Below are positions 48,745-57,442 of a stretch of DNA of 64,000 bases, in pieces; positions within the stretch are counted from its first letter, which is position 1; the number at the start of each line of letters is the position of its first letter. The notes beneath the pieces were generated by a model. It saw only the letters and a list, made by a program, of their open reading frames with translations. It ran no database searches and was not told the DNA's origin. The DNA is taken from contig JAEEXZ010000002.1 in NCBI GenBank assembly GCA_016288055.1, positions 1 to 64,000 of the forward strand, read 5' to 3'. Source of the DNA: Bacteroidales bacterium. GTDB lineage: Bacteria > Bacteroidota > Bacteroidia > Bacteroidales > UBA932. The position numbers were made by a program, and so were the translations under genes.

Positions 48745-49805
48745 GCTTCTTCTTCGTCGTCCGGAAGGACAATCTGCTTGAACTGGTTCTTGCGTTTGAG
48801 CCAGCGCTCACGGGCATACTGCTGCATGTCGGTGATGGTGTCGTTCTCGTCGATGATTTCCATTCCCAGGATGGTTTCCATGATGTCTTCCAGCGTGATG
48901 ATGCCCTGGAAGCAGCCATAGTCGTCGATGATGCAGGCAATCTGGTCCTTGGTCTTGAGAAGGCTTTCCCAGATGTCCCCGACGGTGGTTTCCTCGTGAA
49001 AGGCAGCGATTTTGCGCTTGATAGACTTCAGGCGCATGTCGAACTTATCCTCTGCCAGGTTCTCCAGGACATCGTAGCGCAGGACATAGCCGGTGATGAA
49101 TTCCGGAGAGTCTGCATAGACAGGGATACGGGAGTTGTGGGAAAGGTCTTCCTGCCTGTAGAACTGCTTGAGCGTCATGTTCTCGGGGGCGATGGCCGCC
49201 ACTACCCGGGGAGTCATTACGTCGTAGGCTTTTATATCGTCCAGTTTGATGATGTTCTGGATGACTTTGTTCTCGGAGTTGTCCAGCACACCTTCCTCTT
49301 CGCCGATATTGGCCATGGCGCTCACTTCTTCGCGGGAGATTCCCACGTCCGGTTCCTCGTCCGAAATGCTGGAATGCAGCTTGTCCACCACCCACACGAT
49401 GGGATAGAGCAGGTAAACCAGCATCTGCATGATTTTGCTCAGCCAAAGGAGGTCTTTGTAGTGGGAGGTGCCGATGGTTTTGGGAACGATCTCCGAAAAC
49501 ACCAGGATGAGGATGGTCATGGCGGCGCTCACGATGCCGAACCAGTGGTCTCCGGTGAGGAGTGTGGCCTGATGGCCCACGGCGGCGGCGCCCAGGGTGT
49601 TGGCAATGGTATTGAGGGACAGGATGGCGGTGAGGGGGCGGTCCGGATCCTGCTTGAACTTCAAAAAGCGGGCAGCATGGCGGTCTCCCTCCTCCTCCTT
49701 CATGGTAATAAAGGAAATGGGCGTTGACATGAGCACCGATTCCAGCAACGAGCACAGGAAGGAAATGCCCATCGTGAGAAGGAGATATACGAGAAGAAGT
49801 GTCAT
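48741..49805 (-). CDS. CNNM/HlyC-CorC family protein with CBS pair
   Basis: 354 aa. N-terminal DUF21 (CNNM) transmembrane domain with about four helices (LLVYLLLTMGISFLCSLLESVLMS, AAMTILILVFSEIVPKTIG), GVSAMANIGEEEGVLD-like linker and two CBS domains (VMTPRVVAAIAPENMTLKQFY, RIPVYADSPEFITGYVLRYD; IACIIDDYGCFQGIITLEDIMETILG). Family members affect Mg2+/Co2+ transport. It lacks the C-terminal CorC_HlyC domain, ending after the CBS pair. Overlaps convergent mutY by 4 nt. Confidence 0.85.
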   Translation of the reverse strand: MTLLLVYLLLTMGISFLCSLLESVLMSTPISFITMKEEEGDRHAARFLKFKQDPDRPLTAILSLNTIANTLGAAAVGHQATLLTGDHWFGIVSAAMTILILVFSEIVPKTIGTSHYKDLLWLSKIMQMLVYLLYPIVWVVDKLHSSISDEEPDVGISREEVSAMANIGEEEGVLDNSENKVIQNIIKLDDIKAYDVMTPRVVAAIAPENMTLKQFYRQEDLSHNSRIPVYADSPEFITGYVLRYDVLENLAEDKFDMRLKSIKRKIAAFHEETTVGDIWESLLKTKDQIACIIDDYGCFQGIITLEDIMETILGMEIIDENDTITDMQQYARERWLKRKNQFKQIVLPDDEEEA

Positions 49806-49843
49806 CTTGTTCTATTCAATTCACAAATTTATCAAATTTTCCG

Positions 49844-49851
49844 TAAATTTG
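49844..49851 (+). promoter_or_regulatory. -7 box TAAATTTG of serB (leaderless)
   Basis: TAnnTTTG match with 5 nt to the ATG at 49857. Confidence 0.55.
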
Positions 49852-49856
49852 TACTC

Positions 49857-51086
49857 ATGAGTAAGGAACAAATCTTAATCCGCATTTCCGGCAAAGACCA
49901 GATAGGGCTCACCGCGGAAGTGATGTCCATCCTGGCCCGCTACGATGCACAGGTTCTGGACATCGGCCAGGCAGATATCCACAGCACCCTTTCCCTGGGT
50001 ATTCTCATCCGCATCGACGAGAACGCCTCCGGGCAGGTGATGAAGGAGCTGCTTTTCAAGACCAGCGAGATGGGCGTTACCATCGGCTTTGAGCCCATCA
50101 CCGACGACGAATACGAGGACTGGGTGGGCCGCCAGGGACGCAACCGCTATATCCTCACCTGCATCGGCCGGTCCCTCAGCGCCGGGCAGATCCAGTCGGC
50201 CGCGCAGGTCATCGCCCGGCACGGGCTCAATATCGACGCCATCAAGCGCCTGACGGGCCGCATGAGCATCAAGCATCCGGAGCGCAATGTGCGCGCCTGC
50301 GTGGAGTTCTCCATCCGCGGCACCATGGACGACAAAGCCCTGTTTCAGAAGGAGTTGATGGCGCTATCGGCCGAAAGCGGCATGGATTTTTCCTTCCAGA
50401 AGGACGACATGTACCGCCGTATGCGCCGCCTCATCTGCTTCGATATGGATTCTACGCTCATTCAGGCGGAATGTATAGACGAGCTGGCGCGTCGCCACGG
50501 TGTTTATGACAAGGTGGCCGCCATCACCGAGCGTGCCATGCGGGGGGAGATTGACTTCAAGGAAAGTTTCACCGAAAGGGTTGCCCTGCTGAAGGGGCTG
50601 GATGTCTCCGTGATGAAGGAAATCGCGGAGAGTCTGCCTGTCACCGAGGGCACGGATCGCTTGATGAGCGTCCTCAAGACCTGCGGCTACAAGATTGCCA
50701 TCCTCAGCGGCGGCTTCACTTTCTTCGGGGAATACCTTCGTTCCAAATACGGGATTGATTATCTCTATGCCAACGAGCTGGAAATCGGCGAGGACGGCAA
50801 GCTGACGGGGCGGTATGTGGGCGAAGTCGTGGACGGGCGCCGCAAGGCAGATCTGTTGAAGCTCATCGCCCAGACGGAGAAGGTCAACATTGCGCAGACC
50901 ATCGCCGTGGGTGACGGTGCCAACGACCTCCCCATGCTGCTGGAGGCCGGTCTGGGCATCGCGTTCCACGCCAAGCCCCGCGTGAAAGAGACGGCAGGGC
51001 AGAGCCTTAGTACCATCGGCCTGGACGGCATTCTCTACTTCCTGGGCTTCAAGGACAGCAACCTGGGAGAGCAGGGGCGGTTATGA
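49857..51086 (+). CDS. serB: phosphoserine phosphatase SerB with two ACT domains
   Basis: 409 aa, the long type. Tandem ACT domains (residues about 4-80, ILIRISGKDQIGLTAEVMSIL; and about 95-170, YILTCIGRSLSAGQIQSAAQVI), then the HAD domain: motif I LICFDMDSTLIQAECIDELA, motif II AILSGGFTFFGEYL, Lys in RRKADLLKLI, motif III VGDGANDLPML. Final step of serine synthesis; ACT domains suggest serine feedback. Overlaps the YgjP gene by 4 nt. Confidence 0.95.
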   Translation: MSKEQILIRISGKDQIGLTAEVMSILARYDAQVLDIGQADIHSTLSLGILIRIDENASGQVMKELLFKTSEMGVTIGFEPITDDEYEDWVGRQGRNRYILTCIGRSLSAGQIQSAAQVIARHGLNIDAIKRLTGRMSIKHPERNVRACVEFSIRGTMDDKALFQKELMALSAESGMDFSFQKDDMYRRMRRLICFDMDSTLIQAECIDELARRHGVYDKVAAITERAMRGEIDFKESFTERVALLKGLDVSVMKEIAESLPVTEGTDRLMSVLKTCGYKIAILSGGFTFFGEYLRSKYGIDYLYANELEIGEDGKLTGRYVGEVVDGRRKADLLKLIAQTEKVNIAQTIAVGDGANDLPMLLEAGLGIAFHAKPRVKETAGQSLSTIGLDGILYFLGFKDSNLGEQGRL

Positions 51087-51505
51087 GTCGCATCTTCTTC
51101 AATCCTTTTACGGGGCAGTTCTTTTCACTGATTGCAAGGCGGCGGGTCCGGCTGGTCCGTCGGCGGGCGGCCGTGGGCCCCGAAGTGGAGGAGCTGCGGG
51201 CCCGGGCCAAGGCTGAGTTGCCCGCCCGGCTGGCTGCGCTGGCGGCCCAGCACGGGTTTGAGTACCGGAAAGTCTTCATCAAGAACAACGTGAGCAACTG
51301 GGGCAGCTGCTCCTCCCTGGGCAACATCAACCTGAACCTTCGCCTGGTGACGCTCCCCCCCGACCTTGCCGACTATGTGATGCTCCACGAACTCTGCCAC
51401 CTGCGCCACATGAACCACGGCCCCAAGTTCCACGCCCTGCTTGAGTCCGTCTGCCCTGGCCACCTCGCCCTCGCCCGCCGCCTCAAGGCCATTCCTATTA
51501 AGTAA
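51083..51505 (+). CDS. YgjP-like (M48/DUF45) zinc metallopeptidase domain protein
   Basis: 140 aa, shorter than the usual 230-aa YgjP. Contains WGSCSSLGNINLNLRLVTLP and the zinc motif VMLHELCHLRHMNHGPKF (HExxH plus downstream His). The N-terminal half is Arg/Ala-rich and shortened. Endopeptidase activity is inferred. Coupled to serB by ATGA overlap. Confidence 0.85.
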   Translation: MSRIFFNPFTGQFFSLIARRRVRLVRRRAAVGPEVEELRARAKAELPARLAALAAQHGFEYRKVFIKNNVSNWGSCSSLGNINLNLRLVTLPPDLADYVMLHELCHLRHMNHGPKFHALLESVCPGHLALARRLKAIPIK

Positions 51506-51512
51506 GTTTTTT

Positions 51513-51530
51513 GCCCCGGGGGGGGCTTTT
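51513..51530 (+). terminator. weak terminator after serB-ygjP
   Basis: GCCCC pairs with GGGGC around a 4-nt G loop, then TTTT. Short stem, so low confidence. Confidence 0.35.
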
Positions 51531-51539
51531 GCGCCACTT

Positions 51540-51584
51540 GTCATCCTGAGCGCCCCCTGTCATCCTGAGCGCAGCGAAGGATCT
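51540..51584 (+). repeat. family-1 repeat (ATCCT flavour) with partial tandem copy
   Basis: A truncated GTCATCCTGAGCG (51540-51552) is followed by a complete GTCATCCTGAGCG...AAGGATCT (51559-51584). The truncated-then-complete order repeats that at 38451-38497. Confidence 0.8.
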
Positions 51585-51612
51585 ATCCGCCGTACTTCAT
51601 ACCCCGCCGCTA

Positions 51613-51830
51613 CTGTATGTACAGAAAAACGGCCTTCCAGAGCACTTTCGCTGTACATACAGATTCGCAATCGCCCACAGGAGCCACTTCCCGCTACTGT
51701 ATGTACAGAAAAACGCCCTCCCAGAGCACTTTCGTTGTACATACAGAATCGCAATCGCCCCCAGGCGCCACTTCCCGCTGCTGTATGTACAGAAAATCGC
51801 CCTCCCAGAGCACTTTCGTTGTACATACAG
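51613..51830. repeat. three 50-bp CTGTATGTACAG units at 84-bp period (locus 2)
   Basis: Units at 51613-51662, 51697-51746 and 51781-51830, each beginning CTGTATGTACAG and ending with TGTACATACAG, core 26 bp (shared GCACTTTCG). Start-to-start distance is 84 bp both times; the two 34-bp spacers are similar to each other (TCGCAATCGCCC...CCACTTCCCGCT). Core sequence differs from locus 1, but unit length, arms and period are the same. Confidence 0.85.
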
Positions 51831-51877
51831 ATTTGCAGTCGCCCCCTTTGTCACAAGATTGGGTTGTTTGGAGGGGT

Positions 51878-51951
51878 TCGAGCACGAAAACGGCCTCTCT
51901 GGTGCTCGAGTTTAGTCACGGGTGCACCGGGACAAAGGAAAAGTGCACCCG
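51878..51951. repeat. TCGAGCAC-N16-GTGCTCGA and CGGGTGCAC-N15-GTGCACCCG dyads (locus 2)
   Basis: TCGAGCAC (51878-51885) and GTGCTCGA (51902-51909) with 16-bp spacer, then CGGGTGCAC (51919-51927) and GTGCACCCG (51943-51951). Both have counterparts in locus 1 (1773-1806 and 1739-1767), in reverse order relative to the 84-bp array. Confidence 0.65.
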
Positions 51952-51971
51952 TTGCGAGCGCAAAAAATCGC

Positions 51972-52015
51972 AATCGGCTAAAATAATTGTCGATTTTTAT
52001 CTGTTTTAGCCGATT
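51972..52015. repeat. perfect 12-bp inverted repeat AATCGGCTAAAA/TTTTAGCCGATT
   Basis: Arms at 51972-51983 and 52004-52015, 20-bp spacer. The right arm is identical to TTTTAGCCGATT in the hpt promoter region (19333-19344), where the flanking TCTG is shared too. Confidence 0.6.
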
Positions 52016-52082
52016 CGTGAAGAAATCGCCCGAAAAAATTTATGTTTTGACCGATAGTATCGGGAAAATAGAGATATTATTG

Positions 52083-52120
52083 TAGTCCGGTTCTCCACGG
52101 TGGAGGACCGGACTAATTTT
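52083..52120 (+). terminator. 15-bp hairpin before the Rpn-type gene
   Basis: TAGTCCGGTTCTCCA pairs with TGGAGGACCGGACTA (one G-T), loop 3 nt, followed by ATTTTTAATT. Either ends read-through from the repeat locus or is a leader hairpin of the gene starting at 52135. Confidence 0.6.
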
Positions 52121-52134
52121 TAATTATTTATGCT

Positions 52135-53124
52135 ATGCAAGAAAACAAACTGACCAAAGAACAGCAGCAAAAATTCATGGCCTTCTTGAACGAGTATGAG
52201 AAGTGCCGGAACCTCTCTAAGGAAGAGAAAGAGAACCTAATTGTTCAGATCACATCCACCACGTACATTGACCTCCTCTGCGATTGGGCCTTCAAACATG
52301 TCTTCGGACACAACAAGGAAAACCTGATGCTACTCCTGAACGACTTCCTTCCGGAAGAGATCATTGACATCGAGTACGATCCCAATGAGCGGGACATGCT
52401 CCGGGGTGATGACAAGCAGGTCATCATGGATGTCATCTGTCACACTAAGGACCGTAAGTTCATCGTGGAGATGCAGAAGTGCGGCAGCAACGAGTTCCGT
52501 AACCGCATGCTATACTACGGTGCAGCGTCGCTGGCCCGGCAGCTGAATCCGGGCGACAGCTATGACAAGTTGGTTCCGGTGTACGTAATCTGCTTCATGA
52601 ACTTCCGTCTGTTACATGACACAGACCAGTTGGTGTACCGTTTCCAGGTCCGTGAACAAGACTCCTGTGAACTCTATGGTCAGCAGCTATCCATCTACCT
52701 GTGCGAACTGCCCAGATGGGTCAAACCACTGGAGGAAGCGAAGACTCCGATTGAGGAATGGTTTGACATTTTGCAGAATATGAGTAACTTTGCAGAGAAA
52801 CCAGCCACCATCAGCAAACGTTACGATTCCATTTTCGATGCTTGTCAGCGTGGCCGGTTACAAGTCAAAGAACTGGAACAATACTTTCGCGCCATGATTA
52901 CAGAACGAGAAGAAAAAGGCATCGCCGCCTTCTACAAGGAAGAAGGTCTCCGTGAAGGCTTCGACCTCGGTAAGGCCGATGGCTTGGCCGAAGGTAAAGC
53001 CGAAGGTAAGGCAGAAGGTAAGGCAGAAGTAGCCAGGGCATTGTTGAAAGATGGAATGACGGCAGAGAAGGTCATGGCTTATACTGGCTTGTCAAAAGAA
53101 GAGATTGAGCACTTGCGTCAATAA
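52135..53124 (+). CDS. Rpn-family PD-(D/E)XK nuclease (transposase-like)
   Basis: 329 aa. N-terminal LLCDWAFKHVFGHNKENLMLLLNDFL and a PD-(D/E)XK core VIMDVICHTKDRKFIVEMQKCGSNEF (Asp, then ExQ) match the Rpn/'PD-(D/E)XK nuclease family transposase' group. The middle part (LSIYLCELPRWVKPLEEAKTPIEEWFDIL) is typical too. C-terminal tail has 12-bp tandem repeats coding EGKA (about residues 285-297) and a short helix LLKDGMTAEKVMAYTGLSKEEI. Codon choice looks less biased than in the neighbours (for example CTA, CTG and TTG mixed), suggesting transfer. Its last 75 codons are duplicated directly downstream. Confidence 0.82.
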   Translation: MQENKLTKEQQQKFMAFLNEYEKCRNLSKEEKENLIVQITSTTYIDLLCDWAFKHVFGHNKENLMLLLNDFLPEEIIDIEYDPNERDMLRGDDKQVIMDVICHTKDRKFIVEMQKCGSNEFRNRMLYYGAASLARQLNPGDSYDKLVPVYVICFMNFRLLHDTDQLVYRFQVREQDSCELYGQQLSIYLCELPRWVKPLEEAKTPIEEWFDILQNMSNFAEKPATISKRYDSIFDACQRGRLQVKELEQYFRAMITEREEKGIAAFYKEEGLREGFDLGKADGLAEGKAEGKAEGKAEVARALLKDGMTAEKVMAYTGLSKEEIEHLRQ

Positions 53125-53341
53125 CTTTCGCGCCATGATTACAGAACGAGAAGAAAAAGGCATCGCCGCCTTCTACAAGGAAGAAGGCCTCCGTGAAGGC
53201 TTCGACCTCGGTAAGGCCGACGGTTTGGCCGAAGGTAAAGCAGAAGTAGCCAGGGCATTGTTGAAAGATGGAATGACGGCAGAGAAGGTCATGGCTTATA
53301 CTGGCTTGTCCAAGGAGGAGATTAACGGTCTGTCCCACTAG
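53119..53341 (+). pseudogene. tandem duplicate of the Rpn gene's 3' end
   Basis: Starting in CTTTCGCGCCATGATTACAG, this repeats 52880-53100 nearly exactly (AMITEREEKGIAAFYKEEGL..., then AEVARALLKDGMTAEKV...). It is in another frame than the full gene, has no good start, and has one EGKA unit where the first copy has three. End differs (INGLSH instead of IEHLRQ). Best seen as a remnant from tail exchange or unequal recombination. Confidence 0.75.
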
Positions 53342-53363
53342 ACGCATTAGAAGACCACACAAG

Positions 53364-53397
53364 AAAGCTCCGTTTGTCCAACAGACGGAGCTTTTTT
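53364..53397 (+). terminator. Rho-independent terminator after the Rpn locus
   Basis: AAAGCTCCGTTTG pairs with CAGACGGAGCTTT (one G-T), loop 5 nt, ending in six T. Confidence 0.85.
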
Positions 53398-53407
53398 GCG
53401 TCAATGA

Positions 53408-53439
53408 TAAAAAAAAGACGGGCACGAAGGGTGCCCGTC
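53408..53439 (-). terminator. Rho-independent terminator of the fimbrillin-type operon
   Basis: On the minus strand GACGGGCAC pairs with GTGCCCGTC followed by nine T (53408-53416 on plus are A). Located 40 nt beyond the last gene of the long minus-strand operon. Confidence 0.75.
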
Positions 53440-53478
53440 GACTGTGAATAAACACAAAAATCATTAACCAATAGAGTT

Positions 53479-54195
53479 TTAATCCTTCTTAGTTAATGTT
53501 TTATCATAATGGTAGGCCGCTCCCGAGGAGGAAGAGCCGGAACCAGAGGCGGAAGCGGAGCATGAAGAGTGCGCCACCGAGGAGGGAGTGCCGGAACTAG
53601 CAACGCCAGCAGAACCAGCCACGGAACCAGAGGTAGAAGCGTCAAGCAGGGCGGACTCGAGCGGAGCGGGAGCGTCAATCAAGGCGGACTCGAGCGGAGC
53701 AGAAGCGTCAAGCAGGGCAGACTCGAGCTGGGCGAGGCGGGGGGCGGCGGGAGAGTCGGGAGAGGAGAAGGCGGCGCGGAGGGGCGGCAGGAGGGCCTGC
53801 GCGGAGGCGTAGTCGCCCAGGGAGAGGTGGTGCCAGGCCATCTCCAGGCGGGAGAGGCAGGCGCCGGCGGTCTCGCCGCAAGCCTCGAGCGCCACCACCG
53901 ACGAGCGCGCATAATCGAGCGCCGCACCGTACTCGCAAGTCATCGCCCACAGGGCCGATAACTGCTGACACGCATACCCCCGGTAGTAATCGTTCCCCGC
54001 GACCTCCGCGGCCGACAAAGCCTTTTCAAAATAGCCGATGGCCCCCTCCCAGTCCTCATCCAGACGCGCATAGCGCCCGAGGTCGTAGTACTCCCCCGCC
54101 GACAACGACATCCCCCGCCCCTCGCGGGAACTCCCGCAGGAGCCCCCGCAAAGGACAAGGCCGATGCCGATGCAAATATAAAGGAGCAATCTCAT
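53479..54195 (-). CDS. TPR-type lipoprotein with low-complexity Ser/Ala tail
   Basis: 238 aa from ATG 54195. Lipobox GGSC near residue 20. Residues about 30-150 are TPR-like helix pairs (EYYDLGRYARLDEDWEGAIGYFEKAL, YACQQLSALWAMTCEYGAALDYARSS). Residues about 155-235 are low complexity, with three LESALxDA repeats and a Ser/Ala/Gly run. Last gene of the fimbrillin-like operon, 6 nt after its neighbour's stop. Probably a scaffold or accessory protein at the envelope; function unknown. Confidence 0.65.
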   Translation of the reverse strand: MRLLLYICIGIGLVLCGGSCGSSREGRGMSLSAGEYYDLGRYARLDEDWEGAIGYFEKALSAAEVAGNDYYRGYACQQLSALWAMTCEYGAALDYARSSVVALEACGETAGACLSRLEMAWHHLSLGDYASAQALLPPLRAAFSSPDSPAAPRLAQLESALLDASAPLESALIDAPAPLESALLDASTSGSVAGSAGVASSGTPSSVAHSSCSASASGSGSSSSGAAYHYDKTLTKKD

Positions 54196-54201
54196 TATCA
54201 A

Positions 54202-56469
54202 TTAAGGTTCCTGGACGCAACGGATGGGGAAAGCACTTGCTGGATTATTCGTACTAAGAATACGAACACCAGCCGAATCAAAACTCAAAATGAATTTAGT
54301 ACCAGACGCCCATGTGTAACCATATGTTGTCACAAGGTTCAACGAGCCACTATCATTTCTGCGATGCCCCGATGCGAGATAAAAATCTGTAGGACCGCTT
54401 TTCCAATCCTGATAGTAGTATTCAAAACCTTTATTGAAAGTTGTTGAAACTACATTCCACTTATCCGACAAAGAAGCACCGTTAGCATTATCGTGTGTCT
54501 GAGTAAAGTTCACCCACAGGTCCTGAGGAGCAACCCTAAACCCTTCCGGAGAAGGATCGAAGATGGATTTATATGTTTCTTCCATGAACGGGAATGAACG
54601 AGACTCTTTATTGTTGCCCCATAGATTAGAATCCAACTCGGTCCAACAGTTGTCGTATTTACCGTTACACATGATATACATCCACGGCATAGTAACGGAA
54701 TAATCAATCATAAAACGCCCTACTGGTTTTGTCCGACCGGCAGCATCCCACGCATTATAAAGCTGACTTAAACTTGCATCTGCCGAACTGTTCGCAAACC
54801 AAATCTCACAATCTTTTAGGTTTCCACCAGCTATACCGTGACCAGCATCTCCAATATTCAAAGCAGTAGTTTGGTCGGGGCCATATACATTTCTGACATC
54901 ACCGCCATTCGTATTAGTAATATTGGTCGGCCGCCCCAGAGGGTCTTTTCTTCCCCACTGGTAGTAGTTTCCTGCCGCTTCCGGATCGGCCGTACCGGCG
55001 CTCGCTTTCTTCAAAGCACCAATAGGCATAGTCATTACAATATAGGTACCGCTATTGGTTTGGGAGTATTCGTACATACCTTCAGTAGGATCTTCGTCCG
55101 GGCACCAGATGTGGTAACTCCACAGAAGCCGGTCCGAACTATCATAGATGCCCACCAGGGCATTGCCGCTTCCGCTGCCGCGCTTAATGGTAAGCGTAGA
55201 CTTGCCGTTGCTGTCGGTGGAAATTGCATCCGCCGCACCGGCCGCACTGCCAGCCAGTTTGAGCTTATAACCGTATGCGCTGCCGTTTACAGTGGAGGAA
55301 GCAATTACTTCGGCCCCCTCACTCCAGATAATCTTGGCATAAACGGCGGGCCGGGACGTCTGGACATCCACCATGTTCTTTGTGTTATGCCAATAGCTGT
55401 CAGTTACATACTGCGTGACGTCCAGGGTGCCCGTCATGTTGGTCTGCGCGAGCAGCAGGCAGTTGGTGCCGCCGTAGTAGTAGAAAGGCTCCAGACCGGT
55501 GCGGTCGGTGCGGGTGTAGGCCAGGTCTGTCCCGTCCAGGGTGAAGTTCTTGTCCACCGTGATGGGGAAGGAAAGTTTGACGCCGCCCTCAAAGTTGCGG
55601 GTGGGCTTTCCGGTGAAGACAAACTCGTGGTCGGTGGTGGTAATGGTGACTTTCAGCGTGTTGCTAATAGTCACCTCCGGGTACAGCACAAACTCGAACT
55701 TCTTCTCGGCGGTCATGGGAGCCGGCGTGGTGAGCGTCCAGTCAAGGGACGTCTGCGGCATGGAAATGATTCCCAGGCTTGTACCGACCACCTTGGCACG
55801 GCCGGCGATGGCGGCACCTTCCAGGGTTGTCACCTGGATGCGCTCGATGCTTTCCATCGCGAGGGTCTCCGCAATGTCGGACTGGGTGAAATCCACCAGG
55901 AACTCACAGTAGGTTCCCAGCTGTTGAAACTTAAAATTAACTTTCCCGTTATTATCCACTTCGGCGCCGTCCGGGACGGCCACCTTGATGTCGTTGTTGG
56001 AGAAACTGAAGCGGGAGTCGCCAGACCAAGTGGTAACGCCCCTCTGTGTGAAGGTGCTGCTCAGGTCCTGGTTATTGATGTTTACATACAGCTCGCCGCC
56101 GGAGAGTTCCGCCGCGCAGGCCGGATAAACGGCCGTCAGGTCCTCGGGGGCGTTGTAGGACGCCGGACTCTGGCCGGCAGCCGGAAGGAAGCGGCCGATA
56201 GAAGTGCCGCCGCCGAATACGAGCCGATAGTAATGCAGGACGCCGTCGGTGCCCTTCACGGCAATTTGGTCGTCGGCGCTCCATTTCACCACGCCATTCG
56301 CCTGGACGGAGGTCTTTGTATCAAGGTCCTCGCCGGTGTAGGCAGTGATTTCGGTAAGCAGGTACTTACCCTGGACGCCGTTCTCGGGAGGGGCTATTTC
56401 TTCCCGGTTACACGAAGCCAGGCCGATGGCCGTCATGGCTGTCAGTGCAATGAATATAATTTTTTTCAT
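54202..56469 (-). CDS. large fimbrillin-like lipoprotein, copy A1
   Basis: 755 aa. Lipoprotein signal (MTAIGLASC). The N-terminal ~330 residues have fimbrillin features (TEITAYTGEDLDTKTSVQANGVVKWSADDQIAV, ...VYPACAAELSGGELYVNIN, HEFVFTGKPTRNFEGGVKLSFPITVDKN). The C-terminal half has a FISUMP/DUF1566-like ending (YYQWGRKDPLGRPTN, FDPSPEGFRVAPQDLW, FYLASGHRRN, FPIRCVQEP). Paralogous to the gene at 57516-59810: the N-terminal half is similar, while the last 250 residues differ and are encoded by noticeably more AT-rich DNA. Likely a surface fimbrial tip or adhesin-type subunit. Confidence 0.7.
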   Translation of the reverse strand: MKKIIFIALTAMTAIGLASCNREEIAPPENGVQGKYLLTEITAYTGEDLDTKTSVQANGVVKWSADDQIAVKGTDGVLHYYRLVFGGGTSIGRFLPAAGQSPASYNAPEDLTAVYPACAAELSGGELYVNINNQDLSSTFTQRGVTTWSGDSRFSFSNNDIKVAVPDGAEVDNNGKVNFKFQQLGTYCEFLVDFTQSDIAETLAMESIERIQVTTLEGAAIAGRAKVVGTSLGIISMPQTSLDWTLTTPAPMTAEKKFEFVLYPEVTISNTLKVTITTTDHEFVFTGKPTRNFEGGVKLSFPITVDKNFTLDGTDLAYTRTDRTGLEPFYYYGGTNCLLLAQTNMTGTLDVTQYVTDSYWHNTKNMVDVQTSRPAVYAKIIWSEGAEVIASSTVNGSAYGYKLKLAGSAAGAADAISTDSNGKSTLTIKRGSGSGNALVGIYDSSDRLLWSYHIWCPDEDPTEGMYEYSQTNSGTYIVMTMPIGALKKASAGTADPEAAGNYYQWGRKDPLGRPTNITNTNGGDVRNVYGPDQTTALNIGDAGHGIAGGNLKDCEIWFANSSADASLSQLYNAWDAAGRTKPVGRFMIDYSVTMPWMYIMCNGKYDNCWTELDSNLWGNNKESRSFPFMEETYKSIFDPSPEGFRVAPQDLWVNFTQTHDNANGASLSDKWNVVSTTFNKGFEYYYQDWKSGPTDFYLASGHRRNDSGSLNLVTTYGYTWASGTKFILSFDSAGVRILSTNNPASAFPIRCVQEP

Positions 56470-56496
56470 AGTTTTAATGATTCATGTGTTAAACTG

Positions 56497-57442
56497 TTAC
56501 CAGCCGAATCCGGCATTGGTATAGGCGCCGTCCTCTACGACGGGCTCGTAATCCCAGCCGTTGCCGCCGTCGATGTAGTAGGCATCGGGGGTGTCGCCGT
56601 TAACAACGGAGACGAGGAACTCGCGCTCCAGGCTGTAGCGAACCCCGGGCAGGAAGCGGGCGGGAGAGAGCTTGTTGGCCATGGTGTACTTGGTGCCGTT
56701 CTCGTCCACTACATAGAAGGAGAGGACGGAGTTGCCGGTGACGGCCGGCAGCAGGATGGCCGTGAAGAAGGGATTCTCTGTTGCGTCCTTGGTAATGCGT
56801 ACGGCATTGGTAAGGGTAACCGTGACGGTGGAAGAACCGCCGGCGGCAGAGAGAGATCCGTTAGAGAGGGTAAGTTCGCAGGCGCCCACAATGGGACGGT
56901 TGTCCGCGATCTTGATGGTAAGCTGCTTGATGTAGATGGCATCCACGGCCGACGTACTCTTGAGCACGGGCTTCACGCGGAGCATGGAGGTTACCGGGCC
57001 GAACTCGAAGTTCACCGGTTCGTAGCCCTCCGTAAGCGCCGCCGCAGTGAGGTCCGTGGAGGCGTAGCAGATCTGATACCTGCCGAACTCGCCGCTCTGG
57101 GCACTCGGAAGGTTCAGGGCCACCTTGCCGCCGACGCACGAGGACTCCGGGGCAAACATCTGGGGATAGTAGGCGCAGAACGTAAGGTCTGCGGCACTCC
57201 CCGCCCAGGCGGAACGGCCCTCCGACGAGGCGAACACGGCGTCATTCCCCGTGCGCCAGGTGATGGGGGCGAACCCGCTGTGGACAAGGGCCGACGTATT
57301 GGCGTCGAAACTATAGACGCCCAGATTGTCGTACGAACTCCACACCAGGGTGCCATCATCCTCGTCGGAGAAGGTTGCCTTGGTGCTCACGGTTGAGCCC
57401 GTGAACGTCAAAGGCTCTTCATCCGCCCGGGGGCTCACAGCC
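56497..57442. repeat. direct repeat, about 0.95 kb, partner at 59843-60788
   Basis: Near-identical DNA at an offset of 3346 bp, limited to gene B. The flanking A genes, which must have been duplicated in the same event, have diverged, so B appears homogenised by gene conversion or duplicated more recently. Confidence 0.85.

Noticed and set aside
51441..51986. Several overlapping open frames across repeat locus 2
   Set aside because: All are produced by the 84-bp period being a multiple of three, so any frame stays open through the array; the encoded peptides are repeats.
54838..57396. 852-aa plus-strand open frame antisense to the fimbrillin genes
   Set aside because: Mirror of high-GC codons of the genuine minus-strand lipoproteins, which have signal peptides and family motifs.
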